IMG/VR virus record: IMGVR_UViG_3300020074_000024
Coordinates: 1 to 55,094 of that record
Origin: a virus
Direction: 5' to 3' (one strand)
Length of the DNA: 55,094 nucleotides
Both the position numbers and the translations under genes were made by a program. The notes below the pieces were generated by a model, which was not told where the DNA came from, searched no databases, and worked only from the letters and a program-made list of their open reading frames with translations. Positions 1 through 7,149 of this stretch are shown here, piece by piece. Position 1 is the stretch's first letter. Each line of letters begins with the position of its first letter.

Positions 1-271
1 GCCGGGGGCATTGCCGGAGCTCTCGTCAGAGTCATCGGGGCCTTGGCCGCCACCAGAGTCACTATCAGAGTCCTCGTCACCGGAGCCATCGCCAGAGTCA
101 CCATCGGAATCCTCGCCGTCAGAGTCCCCGTCATCAGGGCCGTCGCCGGGGGCATTGCCGGAGCTCTCGTCAGAGTCATCGGGGCCTTGGCCGCCACCAG
201 AGTCACTATCAGAGTCCTCGTCACCGGAGCCATCGCCAGAGTCACCATCGGAATCCTCGCCGTCAGAGTCC
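1..271. repeat. 144-bp in-frame tandem duplication, acidic Ser/Asp/Gly tract
   Basis: Bases 1-127 recur at 145-271 without a mismatch that I can find; the period is 144 bp (48 codons). The encoded unit is an Asp/Ser/Gly/Glu-rich low-complexity tract in the metallopeptidase gene. The near-identity of the copies suggests a recent duplication. Copies may continue beyond the left edge. Confidence 0.9.
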
Positions 272-846
272 TCGTCGCCAGCACCGGAACCCTCGTCATC
301 ACCGGAACCTTCGCCGCCTTCACTGGAACCCTTGTCACCTCCACTTTTGCCAAAGTCCTCGCCATCCCCTTCACCAGAGTCGCCGCCGCCTCCAAATCCC
401 CCGTTGGGGTCGTCTGGTGTTTCGGCCATGAACGTCAGGAGCCGGTAGTATTCCTCAGCGGTCATGTTCTCTGGGAAGCCGTATGCGGTTGCGGTCACCG
501 GCGCGCAGCCTTGAACGGTGGGCAAGGAGTAGCCTTCCCGCCGGAGACGGGAGTTGACTTCCATGTCAACGGCCAGCCGCCAGGGCTCAAGTTCCTTGCC
601 CTCCCCGCGCTGAAAATGGCGGAGAATCAAATGATAGACTTCGTGGAGTACGATGGTCGCCAGTGAGTCCACCGGCTGGGCTGCCACCAAGTCGGGCCGG
701 AAGTAGAGGTCAAGCCCTTGACTCACGCTCATAATGAAAGGCGATTTGGTTGTGGGCTTCATGTTCAGCGCCCAAATGTAGGAGCCGTAGTACCTCGTTC
801 TCGCCGCCTGCCTGAGCCTTGCTGCCTGCAAATTCGGTGGTATCAT
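1..846 (-). CDS. Zinc metallopeptidase, MoxR partner (DUF2201/VWA-like type), C-terminus beyond window
   Basis: Reading frame of at least 282 codons, open at the left edge. Residues 68-72 are HEVYH within LHEVYHLILRH, the zinc-binding HExxH helix seen in the metallopeptidase half of DUF2201-type proteins, which usually continue into a VWA domain. Residues from about 170 on are almost only Asp, Ser, Gly and Glu, with a 48-residue tandem repeat. The start is ATG, 6 nt after GGAGGGG, directly under a consensus promoter. The gene lies just downstream of a MoxR-type AAA+ ATPase; MoxR/VWA-metallopeptidase pairs act together as metal-loading or remodelling machines and also occur in conflict systems. 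Family is likely; the VWA half is not in the window, so the full architecture is unproven. Confidence 0.75.
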   Translation of the reverse strand, partial: MIPPNLQAARLRQAARTRYYGSYIWALNMKPTTKSPFIMSVSQGLDLYFRPDLVAAQPVDSLATIVLHEVYHLILRHFQRGEGKELEPWRLAVDMEVNSRLRREGYSLPTVQGCAPVTATAYGFPENMTAEEYYRLLTFMAETPDDPNGGFGGGGDSGEGDGEDFGKSGGDKGSSEGGEGSGDDEGSGAGDEDSDGEDSDGDSGDGSGDEDSDSDSGGGQGPDDSDESSGNAPGDGPDDGDSDGEDSDGDSGDGSGDEDSDSDSGGGQGPDDSDESSGNAPG

Positions 847-863
847 CTCCCCTCCTTGATACA

Positions 864-892
864 AGTATAGCATAAAGTCGCCATTTTGTCAA
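864..892 (-). promoter_or_regulatory. Sigma-70 promoter P1 (metallopeptidase gene)
   Basis: Minus strand reads TTGACA (887-892), a 17-bp spacer, then TGC-TATACT (TATACT at 864-869), so it also has an extended -10. The metallopeptidase ATG follows about 18 bp after the -10. The -35 overlaps the stop codon of the preceding gene. It belongs to the near-identical promoter set at 2420, 5093, 6128, 8671 and 43179. Confidence 0.85.
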
Positions 893-1239
893 GACAGGCC
901 CCATCCCAGGCTCGCCAGTCCAACCAGGGTCACCGCGCTGTCCCACGCCTCGCGAACCAGGTGAAAGTTACGATTTTTCGACACCCAACTCCGATGACGG
1001 GTAGCGTACTGCAACCAATAGTGGTAACCACGTACCGGGCTGTCCGAGTGCTCCCTGCTCGCCGTGACCAGGATGACCACGCGGTCATCGTGGCGAAGCA
1101 CCCTGGCGTCGGATGTCGCCAGCACGCCGCCGCTGTCAATGTATGAGCAGGCCATCGCGTAGTCACGCTTGAGCAGGAGTGGAAACTCCCCAGCGCGCGG
1201 GAGCAACTTGAACACCTTGTAGTCATCTTTCTTAGCCAT
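889..1239 (-). CDS. Hypothetical protein, 116 aa, between MoxR ATPase and metallopeptidase
   Basis: Not recognised. The ATG at 1239 is preferred to the TTG four codons upstream because GGGAGGT sits just before it. The protein begins MAKKDDYKV, has a mixed alpha/beta character and ends in a hydrophobic Gly-rich stretch (LVGLASLGWGLS). It starts 1 nt after the MoxR stop and ends inside promoter P1, so it is co-transcribed with the ATPase. Its place between ATPase and metallopeptidase suggests an accessory or substrate-binding role in the same system, which is inference from position only. Confidence 0.6.
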   Translation of the reverse strand: MAKKDDYKVFKLLPRAGEFPLLLKRDYAMACSYIDSGGVLATSDARVLRHDDRVVILVTASREHSDSPVRGYHYWLQYATRHRSWVSKNRNFHLVREAWDSAVTLVGLASLGWGLS

Positions 1240-1240
1240 G

Positions 1241-2374
1241 CTACCTCCCAAGTCCAGCGGCTTCGAAAATCATCCGCAGTGGGGCGATGTCTGCCAACGG
1301 GATGTTGGTGACGTCGGAGGGCTTGTTCCTAACCAAGACGCTGCAATTGGCTGCTGCTAAGTCCGCGTGGCCGATTTTTGCCGCGTGGCTCATCACCTTG
1401 AACGCCTTCAGCCAATCGTCCTGGTGACCGTCCAAGACGTAGGCTACCAGACCGCTGAGCATTGCGTGAACCCTGTCGCCGGCCGTCTCCGCCTCAATCA
1501 GGCTGGGCTTCTTCAGCAACTCTTCTGGGGTGGGCAGGTCAAGACGCTCCACGAACTGAGCCAGCTCAAGCGCTGGCCCCTGACCAACGCAGCCGGCCAG
1601 CAGGTTAATGCCGACGTCGGAGCCAAGTTCCCAGCCAAGAGACGCCACCGCGCCAGCCAGTTCCATTGCGTTGCTCCATGACCTGCGGGACGGCCACGCC
1701 TTCCCAGCCTTGGCGGGGTCTTCAGGTCTCTGCCTGACCAACTCGCGGCGAGCGTCCAGAAACGAGATGACCAGGGCCGTCGCGGCAGAGATGTGGTCAG
1801 TCCAGTTAGCGGACAGCTTGGGTAGCTCAGAAGGCTTCTGCCAAATGCCCGTAAGACACCCTTCGCGCCAATCGTCATGAGACGTGGCGAATTCGAGGTG
1901 CACAAGCCGGTTTGCGACCGGGGCAGCCAAGTCGTAGCCATCGGTGGCAATTTCGGGGGGATTCGCGATTGCGAACCGGCGCACGTGCTCAGGGAGAACG
2001 TAGTCGCCAAGTTCCCGGTCCTGAAGCAGCGCCATCATAGGGGCTTGCATGGCGGGCCGGGCGCAGGTCAGTTCGTCTAGAACGATAACAGACGGGTTGT
2101 GCTCAGCGAGTTGTTTGCCGAGGTAGCTCGGCATCGAGTGGACGTAGCCGTCCACCGGAACCGGCAGAGACAGGTCGCAAGGGTCGTGCCGGGAAGGGAT
2201 GAACACCTGAGCGTAATATCCCATCTGCAAGGCGACGTTCTTGACCATGGACGACTTGCCTTCGCCGGAGTCGCCCCACAAAATAGCGGGCCGGTTTGCC
2301 TGCAACGTAATGGCTATGCAGGCCGCCAGGACCTGACCCTGCCTGTTAGAAGAACCAGTCTCCAAAAGTGACAC
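1241..2374 (-). CDS. MoxR-type AAA+ ATPase
   Basis: A 377-residue AAA+ ATPase. Walker A is GDSGEGKS (residues 34-41) and Walker B is VIVLDEL (96-102), followed by the R-P-x-M-Q helix and a LPEHVRRFAIANPP-type sensor-1 region, the usual MoxR order. The start is GTG with AGGAGGGG 6 nt upstream. It is the first gene under promoter P2. MoxR ATPases work with VWA-domain proteins to remodel or mature targets; here the metallopeptidase two genes downstream is the probable partner. In a phage this could serve virion maturation, host takeover or defence; the sequence alone does not decide. Confidence 0.85.
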   Translation of the reverse strand: MSLLETGSSNRQGQVLAACIAITLQANRPAILWGDSGEGKSSMVKNVALQMGYYAQVFIPSRHDPCDLSLPVPVDGYVHSMPSYLGKQLAEHNPSVIVLDELTCARPAMQAPMMALLQDRELGDYVLPEHVRRFAIANPPEIATDGYDLAAPVANRLVHLEFATSHDDWREGCLTGIWQKPSELPKLSANWTDHISAATALVISFLDARRELVRQRPEDPAKAGKAWPSRRSWSNAMELAGAVASLGWELGSDVGINLLAGCVGQGPALELAQFVERLDLPTPEELLKKPSLIEAETAGDRVHAMLSGLVAYVLDGHQDDWLKAFKVMSHAAKIGHADLAAANCSVLVRNKPSDVTNIPLADIAPLRMIFEAAGLGR

Positions 2375-2419
2375 GTTACCCCTCCTCGACTAGGATGGTG
2401 GCTTAACCACCTCCCCTAT

Positions 2420-2448
2420 AGTATAGCATATACTGCCTATTTTGTCAA
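2420..2448 (-). promoter_or_regulatory. Sigma-70 promoter P2 (MoxR operon)
   Basis: TTGACA (2443-2448), 17-bp spacer, extended -10 TGC-TATACT (2420-2425) on the minus strand. The conserved flank AAAACGC lies just upstream of the -35, as at 8699 and 43207. The inverted repeat at 2474-2495 lies 25 bp upstream of the -35. Confidence 0.85.
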
Positions 2449-2670
2449 GCGTTTTGACTGATTTTTCGCAAAGATTCTAACTCCATCATTAGAATTGAGG
2501 TACTCCTCAGTGAATCGCTGCAAGTCCGCCGTCGCCCTGACAAACGCAGCCACAGCCTCCTGGTATTCAGCAGAGTCCCTGCCACTGGCTTTGGCCCTGG
2601 CGTTCAGTTGCCTGCCCGCCTGCCCCCAAGTTTCCAGCAGATCCAGGGCAGTATCACCCCATGCCTTCAT
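2437..2670 (-). CDS. Hypothetical helical protein, 77 aa
   Basis: Not recognised. It is predicted all-helical, charged and rich in Ala/Arg/Glu, without Cys or membrane segments. The ATG overlaps the stop of the DnaC-like gene by ATGA, so it is translationally coupled to the helicase loader. Its last codons contain an operator-like inverted repeat and the -35 of promoter P2. A small replication accessory role is possible but rests only on location. Confidence 0.6.
   Translation of the reverse strand: MKAWGDTALDLLETWGQAGRQLNARAKASGRDSAEYQEAVAAFVRATADLQRFTEEYLNSNDGVRIFAKNQSKRLTK
2474..2495. promoter_or_regulatory. Operator-like inverted repeat IR1
   Basis: Arms ATTCTAAC and ATTAGAAT with a 6-bp centre; one arm mismatch. 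Member of the nine-site dispersed family. It lies in the 3' end of the small helical gene, 25 bp upstream of the -35 of promoter P2. Confidence 0.65.
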
Positions 2671-3356
2671 TCGTCCTCCTCAGCTATGTACGGGCGGATG
2701 TCCCCGCCTGTTATCCTCATCGTGTTTCTGCCAAACCTGCTCAGCAGGTAGCCCTCCACGCCCGCGTCATCGTTCCAAGCGGCTACGGTGAGCAACCTGT
2801 CTCTGTGAGTGTAGCGAAAGTCCACAACCCTGAACACGGTCTCGCGGGCCCAGTCAGTCAGCCGGGCCTTGTCTATCTCGTCAAGAGCCAGCACGGGCAC
2901 GTCGAGCGTCTGGTCAAAAAACTCGCGGACGGGCCTGGGTCGCTCAGGATTATACGCCTCGCGAAACCTGCCGAGAAGGTCAGGCAAGTTCTGGTACATG
3001 GCCGGGGTTCTAGCGCGAACCATCTCGGCAACCACTGTTTTGAGGATGTGTGTCTTGCCACATCCAAAACCTCCCTGTACCCCAAAGACGCCTGCCTTGC
3101 GCCCAAGCATCAGGGCCAGGTAGTCAAACAGCCCATCCCTGCCGGGGATGTCAAGTATGCCTGAAACGCTTAGCCCCAGGTCGCTGCCGCGCAGGTTGCT
3201 GCGCATGACAAACTGGGCGGTAACAAGCTCGGAGTTGTGAGTGCACTGTATGTAATGCACCCCCCATTGCCCGAACCCCTGCTGCCCAGGCGATATATCG
3301 TCGCGCCGCAACCAGCCAGGCGCGCCCGTGTCCATGTGGCACAACGCGCATATCAT
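2667..3356 (-). CDS. DnaC/IstB-like helicase loader ATPase
   Basis: A 229-residue P-loop ATPase of the DnaC/IstB type. Walker A is GGFGCGKT (95-102) and Walker B VLALDEI (to 161), with the ...YTHRDRLLTVAAWN sensor-like strand and a C-terminal GRNTMRITGGDIRP that matches loader proteins. The N-terminus carries CALC and a later Cys/His, possibly a zinc site. The chosen ATG overlaps the stop of the upstream gene (ATGA); a longer upstream reading lacks a ribosome site. Its role would be loading the replicative helicase on phage DNA, together with the upstream HTH protein. Confidence in the family is good; the helicase itself is not in the window. Confidence 0.8.
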   Translation of the reverse strand: MICALCHMDTGAPGWLRRDDISPGQQGFGQWGVHYIQCTHNSELVTAQFVMRSNLRGSDLGLSVSGILDIPGRDGLFDYLALMLGRKAGVFGVQGGFGCGKTHILKTVVAEMVRARTPAMYQNLPDLLGRFREAYNPERPRPVREFFDQTLDVPVLALDEIDKARLTDWARETVFRVVDFRYTHRDRLLTVAAWNDDAGVEGYLLSRFGRNTMRITGGDIRPYIAEEDE

Positions 3357-4291
3357 GTTACCCCCCTGATTTTTTGTATCGTCTCGGCATCTATCCGAGG
3401 AGCCTCGTGGAATGAAAAAGAGGCCCACTCCGCACGAATCTGCCCAGGGTGCGGGCGGCTTCCCTGCTTGCCTCTCCAGTCGTAACGCCTCCACCAGATA
3501 GCGAAGCGCGCCAGTGATTCGGGAGACTCTCCCTGCTTCACCAAAAAGCCGACCAGAGAGTTGAGCATCTGCCGCTGACGCTTGGTCAGAGTCGCCATGT
3601 CATACCCACAGACTTCACAGGCCTTAACGAAAAGAGAACCCGCAGGGGCCTTCTCCGTAGGAGAAGGCGAGCTATCTTCTAAGCCAGGCTTAAGGCTCTT
3701 AGGCTTAAGGCTCTGAGTATTTCGCTTATTTGACGAAGTACTCACCGGAGTATTTCGCCGTTTTGACGAAGTACTCGCCGATTCTACTCTCTCACAATAT
3801 TGTGGGAAAGTACTCTCCTGCTCTACTCTCTCACGGTGTTGTGGGAGAGAAGCGTTGCACTCATTTGCGAAAGTAACCAGGGCGTCGCCCCCAGGGCCCA
3901 CCCCTGCGCTAGCCTCTTCAGCAAGGCAGGTATCCTGCACGCCAACCCGAGCTTCCTCAGGGGCGTGGGAGCCAAGTGCGGTGTCCTCTGTGGGACATTC
4001 CGCGTTTCTAATTCCAAAATTAGAAACAAACCAATCGCAAATATCCTGGCGGGCCTCCCCGCACAGAATCGGCGCAACTCCGTTGTGACGGATAGTAAAC
4101 GTCGCCAGGCCCATGTCTTCAAGTTGTTTCCTGGCCCTGTCCAGCGAGGACAGGCTAATACCCAAGTCGTCGGCCATAACCTTGCGACCTGGGCAATCGC
4201 CGTCCAAAACAATGATGTACGAAAGCAACGCAGCGGCAACTAAGTCGCCCGTCTCGCTCAAGAAGCGATAGGGCACTACAAGGGCGTTCAT
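3353..4291 (-). CDS. Winged-helix replication organiser-like protein
   Basis: A 312-residue protein. Residues about 10-70 form a helix-turn-helix region (KVMADDLGISLSSLDRARK) typical of phage replisome organisers. A long, poorly conserved Ser/Thr-rich linker follows (about 110-210, with STSSKRRNT and STSSNKRNT repeats). The C-terminal domain, ending with W-rich segments (FAIWWRRYDWRGKQG), is DnaD-like in style. The gene directly precedes the DnaC-like loader with ATGA overlap, the usual order of initiator and loader. It probably binds the origin and recruits the loader. It contains inverted repeat IR2 and one GAATGAAAA site. Confidence 0.65.
   Translation of the reverse strand: MNALVVPYRFLSETGDLVAAALLSYIIVLDGDCPGRKVMADDLGISLSSLDRARKQLEDMGLATFTIRHNGVAPILCGEARQDICDWFVSNFGIRNAECPTEDTALGSHAPEEARVGVQDTCLAEEASAGVGPGGDALVTFANECNASLPQHRERVEQESTFPQYCERVESASTSSKRRNTPVSTSSNKRNTQSLKPKSLKPGLEDSSPSPTEKAPAGSLFVKACEVCGYDMATLTKRQRQMLNSLVGFLVKQGESPESLARFAIWWRRYDWRGKQGSRPHPGQIRAEWASFSFHEAPRIDAETIQKIRGVT
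4004..4027. promoter_or_regulatory. Operator-like inverted repeat IR2
   Basis: Perfect 9-bp arms GTTTCTAAT and ATTAGAAAC around TCCAAA. Best-formed member of the family, inside the coding region of the replication organiser gene. Phage origins often lie in such genes, so this could be an initiator site instead of an operator. Confidence 0.65.
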
Positions 4292-4467
4292 TCCTCAGCC
4301 CGCTCCACATAGAACAGGCAGCCCTTTCGCTGATGCTTTGCCTTGCATCCGTCGCAGTACATCTCCCTGGCCGACGACCGCTTCATAATCCAGGTATCGC
4401 CGACCTTGAGCCAAATGAGGCGGGGCCGCAGGCTATTCTGCGGCCCCAGGCAATTGTATTTGCTCAT
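4288..4467 (-). CDS. Small zinc-finger-like protein, 59 aa
   Basis: Short gene with ATGA overlaps at both ends (with the gene at 4464-5069 upstream and the replication organiser downstream), strong evidence that it is real. The C-terminal half has YCDGCKAKHQRKGC, a likely Cys/His zinc site, and an aromatic-basic N-terminal half. No family recognised. Codons 7-15 form a perfect 10-bp DNA inverted repeat that would fold into a strong mRNA hairpin near the start. Confidence 0.7.
   Translation of the reverse strand: MSKYNCLGPQNSLRPRLIWLKVGDTWIMKRSSAREMYCDGCKAKHQRKGCLFYVERAEE
4422..4447. repeat. Perfect 10-bp hairpin inside the 59-aa gene
   Basis: GGGGCCGCAG, a 6-nt loop, then CTGCGGCCCC. It sits about 20 nt after the start codon. 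It lacks a T-run on the minus strand, so it is not an intrinsic terminator; it could slow translation or mark an RNA processing point. Confidence 0.6.
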
Positions 4468-5069
4468 GGCAGCACCGGCACAATGCGGAACTTGACGTCA
4501 GCCCCGTCGTCAGGCAAGTAACCCTGCTCAGACGACGCCTTGATGACAATGATGACACGCTCACTGCCGTCAGGGAGCGTCTCGAAAGTAACCGTTCCCT
4601 CCCCAGTGTATGGGTCTGCGTAAACCTTCTGCACCCCGCTGGCAAGGTCAATCTCCCTGCGAAGGCGCTGGCAGCTCCAGCCACCCTGCTGAGCCTTGAG
4701 CAACCAGTCCTTCTTCACGTCGGGGCCGTCCAGCTTGGCGACCGGGGCCCAGTGAGAAAACGTAACACCATCGCCAAGAATGCGGGCCTCGGGCTCCATC
4801 CGGCGGGCGATGGAAGCAGTGTTCATCAGTGTACCCACCCCCAGCCCAGTGACCTTGACCGCCTGAGTGTACCTCTGACCCCAGCGGCGCTCGCCAAAAT
4901 TGAGCCAGTCACCCAAGTAAACATCCATGAGTTGCTTTTGCTCCTGGAGAACGCCGCCAATGCGTTCCCAGACAGCATACGGCGTGTCGTCGGCAAGCTC
5001 AAGCCCTTTGTCGGTGAAGCTCACATACTTCTCCAATTCCTGAATCCGAGTCGCGACCTCTGCTGCCAT
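4464..5069 (-). CDS. Phage DNA-binding-like protein, 201 aa (ParB/KorB-like helical region)
   Basis: First gene under promoter P3, with ATG at 5069 behind GGGAGGG. Residues about 40-130 hold the pattern W..G...RRWG..Y..A...T....GTL, then FSHW.PVAKLD........WL.KA..GGWS...LR.EI. I know this pattern from phage and plasmid proteins with a ParB/KorB-like helical DNA-binding region. The C-terminus is beta-rich. It precedes the zinc-finger peptide and replication genes, so a regulatory or replication role is plausible. The exact family is uncertain. Confidence 0.55.
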   Translation of the reverse strand: MAAEVATRIQELEKYVSFTDKGLELADDTPYAVWERIGGVLQEQKQLMDVYLGDWLNFGERRWGQRYTQAVKVTGLGVGTLMNTASIARRMEPEARILGDGVTFSHWAPVAKLDGPDVKKDWLLKAQQGGWSCQRLRREIDLASGVQKVYADPYTGEGTVTFETLPDGSERVIIVIKASSEQGYLPDDGADVKFRIVPVLP

Positions 5070-5092
5070 CTTACCCTCCCTCTTTGACCTAT

Positions 5093-5121
5093 AGTATAGC
5101 ATATAAACGCTATTTTGTCAA
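5093..5121 (-). promoter_or_regulatory. Sigma-70 promoter P3 (replication genes)
   Basis: TTGACA (5116-5121), 17-bp spacer, extended -10 TGC-TATACT (5093-5098). It reads into the 201-aa gene, 24 bp ahead of its ATG. The -35 lies in the last codons of the preceding gene. No inverted repeat is seen upstream. Confidence 0.85.
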
Positions 5122-5463
5122 AGATGCCTTCAGCCTCTTGCTCTGCTCCTTGGAGCCGTGACACCACGTCCCCTCATCTGTGCGGTGGCTGTACCACTGA
5201 CCGTTGGGCCCCGACTTGAGCTTCATCGGCACTTGATGCGTCTCGCAGATGACGGTATCAGGCACGTCGCTGTTGCCAGCCTTGTTTGCAGCCTTGTCGC
5301 CAGGGAGCCAACGTCTCTCGACCAGCTTTTTTTCCAGTGCAGTCCACCTGTTGAGCAGGGCAGACGCTTCGTCTTCGGTAACATCCTCGCGCAGCGTCAG
5401 CAGCAGGTCATATCCCGCCGCTGTGCGCACCTTCACGGTCAGGCTCACTTTCGCCTCGTTCAT
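5110..5463 (-). CDS. Small protein with Cys/His zinc-ribbon-like C-terminus, 117 aa
   Basis: The ATG at 5463 has AGGAGGG 5 nt upstream. The N-terminal half (about 1-65) is a beta-strand/helix region; the C-terminal half contains CETH...P.K.K.GPNGQWYSH...GTWCHG, a Cys/His pattern I associate with small phage zinc proteins of unknown function. It overlaps the previous gene by 56 bp in another frame. It ends in promoter P3. Confidence 0.6.
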   Translation of the reverse strand: MNEAKVSLTVKVRTAAGYDLLLTLREDVTEDEASALLNRWTALEKKLVERRWLPGDKAANKAGNSDVPDTVICETHQVPMKLKSGPNGQWYSHRTDEGTWCHGSKEQSKRLKASLTK

Positions 5464-5896
5464 CGTTACCCTCCTTTGAAATGTTAATGGCTGTAACCCA
5501 GCCAAGCAGAAACGATAGCGCCCCGGCATACTCGATGGCTTCGAGTAGCCCGGGGCTGTAAAACGTAGTGAGTCCGTGCCCTCTCAGCTCGGTCAGAAAG
5601 ATACGCTCTGTGTATCCCTTGACTAGCCGCATGATAGCGGCCTGCTCGTCAGGCGAGTACACGTCCCACAGCGCCACCATCTTCTGGACAAGCAGGGCCG
5701 CATCCGCCGTGGCCATGTCTCGCCTCGTCGCTGTCGGGATAAGGCGTAGCAAGGACTCAAGTTTGTCAGCAGGGACGCCTGTGTCCCGCATGAATTGCCG
5801 CGCCTCAGGCGTGTCCATGAACGCTCCGAGGGACGGAGCAAGGGAGACATCAGCGTCACCAAACAGAGAATGATAAAGTTCGGCTAGTCCGTTCAT
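5408..5896 (-). CDS. Hypothetical helical protein, 162 aa
   Basis: Not recognised. ATGA overlap with the upstream LexA-like gene supports the start. It is mainly helical, has a hydrophobic stretch near 125-140 (ALSFLLGWVTAI) that could be one membrane helix or a buried helix, and a charged tail that overlaps the next gene by 56 bp. Second gene under promoter P4. Confidence 0.55.
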   Translation of the reverse strand: MNGLAELYHSLFGDADVSLAPSLGAFMDTPEARQFMRDTGVPADKLESLLRLIPTATRRDMATADAALLVQKMVALWDVYSPDEQAAIMRLVKGYTERIFLTELRGHGLTTFYSPGLLEAIEYAGALSFLLGWVTAINISKEGNDERGESEPDREGAHSGGI

Positions 5897-6111
5897 GGCA
5901 GTGAGATAGTCCTGTGGCCTGCCGCCCTGCGAAGCTCGCCCTCAGCAACCATACGCTCGATGTGGAACCGCGTGGCCGTGTTGCTGAGGCCAATAGCCTT
6001 CGCGACCTCGACCAGGGTAGGGCCGTAACCACGCGAGCCTGTGTACGCCGCCACGTACGTCGCAATGCGGCGCCTGCGTTCAAGCCCCTTCTGTGTTGCA
6101 CCTTTTGGCAT
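5893..6111 (-). CDS. LexA-like winged-helix DNA-binding protein, 72 aa
   Basis: Nearly the whole protein matches the N-terminal winged helix of LexA-type repressors: RIATYVAAYTGSRGYGPTLVEVAKAIGLSNTATRFHIERMVAEGEL followed by the wing (RRAAGHRTISL); the Ser/Lys autoprotease part is absent. ATG has AGGAGG 4 nt upstream and is only about 17 bp below the -10 of promoter P4, so the leader is very short. As the first gene under its own promoter it is the best candidate in the window for binding the dispersed inverted repeats, but no sequence evidence links them. Confidence 0.75.
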   Translation of the reverse strand: MPKGATQKGLERRRRIATYVAAYTGSRGYGPTLVEVAKAIGLSNTATRFHIERMVAEGELRRAAGHRTISLP

Positions 6112-6127
6112 AGTACCTCCTGACTAT

Positions 6128-6156
6128 AGTGTAGCGTATATTGCCTAGTTTGTCAA
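6128..6156 (-). promoter_or_regulatory. Sigma-70 promoter P4 (LexA-like gene)
   Basis: TTGACA (6151-6156), 17-bp spacer, -10 TACACT (6128-6133). The spacer matches the other promoters but the extended -10 TG is replaced by CG, so this is probably the weakest of the set. Confidence 0.75.
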
Positions 6157-6761
6157 GTCTCCAAGACCTTCGTGACCAAGATACCGAGCCTGCGAAGGAG
6201 CTCGTGGAGATGCGGGTTGTCAGACTTTGCAGCCAGTAGCGCTTGTTGGGCCGCCACGACGTTCATCTCGGAGTAGCCGTTCCCGTAGCGCCGCAAAATC
6301 CCGCACAGTTCTCGCCCGATGTCCCAATAGTAGTGCTGAGCCGAGGTCAAGCCACCCCTGTCAGTCCACTCCTGATAGCGCTGGCCTGGGACATACTCTC
6401 GGAACCCGCGCCCAGACCCCAGGCTCTCGGCAGCCTCCTCCAGTTGTGCGATTGCCCAGCGTTGCCGAAATGCTCTACGGGCCTGTGACTCGTCAATCTC
6501 CCACAGAGTAGCGATATGCCGTATGGTGCAACAGTGCCGCAGGTAAGAGAAGGGAAAGCGACGGGACGGAGGGGATATTTCGCGGCAGCAATCGCGAACC
6601 TCTCTCTCGTCGGGGTGCCAAATCCTTTTGGAATCCCAGTGACCGAACGTGGTCGTCGGCACCTTATGCGCCCGCCGTTGCCAGTACATGTGCCACGCAA
6701 ACTCAAGTCTCTGCTCAGGCGTTGAGCTTCTCATCAGCGCCTCGTCAAATGACTGTATCAT
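6153..6761 (-). CDS. Hypothetical protein with SYLRHC motif, 202 aa (paralogue of 7146-7751)
   Basis: ATG overlaps the preceding stop (TAATG) with GGAG 6 nt upstream. Residues about 60-110 contain DCCREI.PPSRRFPFSYLRHC.TIRHIA, which aligns with DCCNDI.GPSRRWPYSYLRHC.TVKHIA in the protein at 7146-7751, including a preceding W.S....HPD stretch. The two genes therefore share a domain of about 60 residues, with conserved Cys and His that could bind metal or DNA. The rest is helical and unrecognised. Confidence 0.6.
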   Translation of the reverse strand: MIQSFDEALMRSSTPEQRLEFAWHMYWQRRAHKVPTTTFGHWDSKRIWHPDEREVRDCCREISPPSRRFPFSYLRHCCTIRHIATLWEIDESQARRAFRQRWAIAQLEEAAESLGSGRGFREYVPGQRYQEWTDRGGLTSAQHYYWDIGRELCGILRRYGNGYSEMNVVAAQQALLAAKSDNPHLHELLRRLGILVTKVLET

Positions 6762-6964
6762 TATTTGCTCCAGGCAACACAAGTGCAAGTGGCAGGCAAC
6801 TCGGCCACTATTTCAGCCCGTTCTCGCTCAGAATGAAAAATGGCGTCGGAGTCCTGTACCCATGTCTCCCCGTGCCAGTCCTTGCACTCGGCAAGTGTCT
6901 CCATGAAGCCAACGGGGTCATCAGTGCTGACCGCCGTACGTCCAGGATAGAACACGATATACAT
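6761..6964 (-). CDS. Hypothetical protein, 67 aa
   Basis: Not recognised. The start is ATG in a TGATG overlap with the upstream stop, with GGAGGGG in front. Begins with a beta-rich hydrophobic stretch (MYIVFYPGR) and ends CTCVAWSK. It carries one GAATGAAAA site read as Phe-His-Ser. Part of the tightly coupled small-gene run under promoter P5. Confidence 0.5.
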   Translation of the reverse strand: MYIVFYPGRTAVSTDDPVGFMETLAECKDWHGETWVQDSDAIFHSERERAEIVAELPATCTCVAWSK

Positions 6965-7149
6965 CACCCCTCCAGCTTTCTAACCGCCCTCGATAACTCA
7001 AGGAACGGCCCTTGCTCCTCGATGAAGCGCTCAAACTCGTCAGGGTCAATCCGGCACATTACAGCCAGGTGATAACGCATATACTTACGGTACAACTCGG
7101 AGGGATTGCCATCCGTGCAGTTACGGTAATAATCCCATGCCCGAATCAT
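6964..7149 (-). CDS. Hypothetical helical protein, 61 aa
   Basis: Not recognised. I choose the ATG at 7149, which overlaps the previous stop by ATGA, over the ATG 12 nt upstream. The protein is helical and charged (YYRNCTDGNPSELYRKYMRYHL...DEFERFIEEQ). No motif assigned. Confidence 0.5.
   Translation of the reverse strand: MIRAWDYYRNCTDGNPSELYRKYMRYHLAVMCRIDPDEFERFIEEQGPFLELSRAVRKLEG

Noticed and set aside
11-666. Plus-strand ORFs of 145 and 207 aa at the left edge
   Set aside because: They are mirror readings of the acidic repeat on the minus strand; the minus frame has a promoter, a ribosome site and an HExxH domain.
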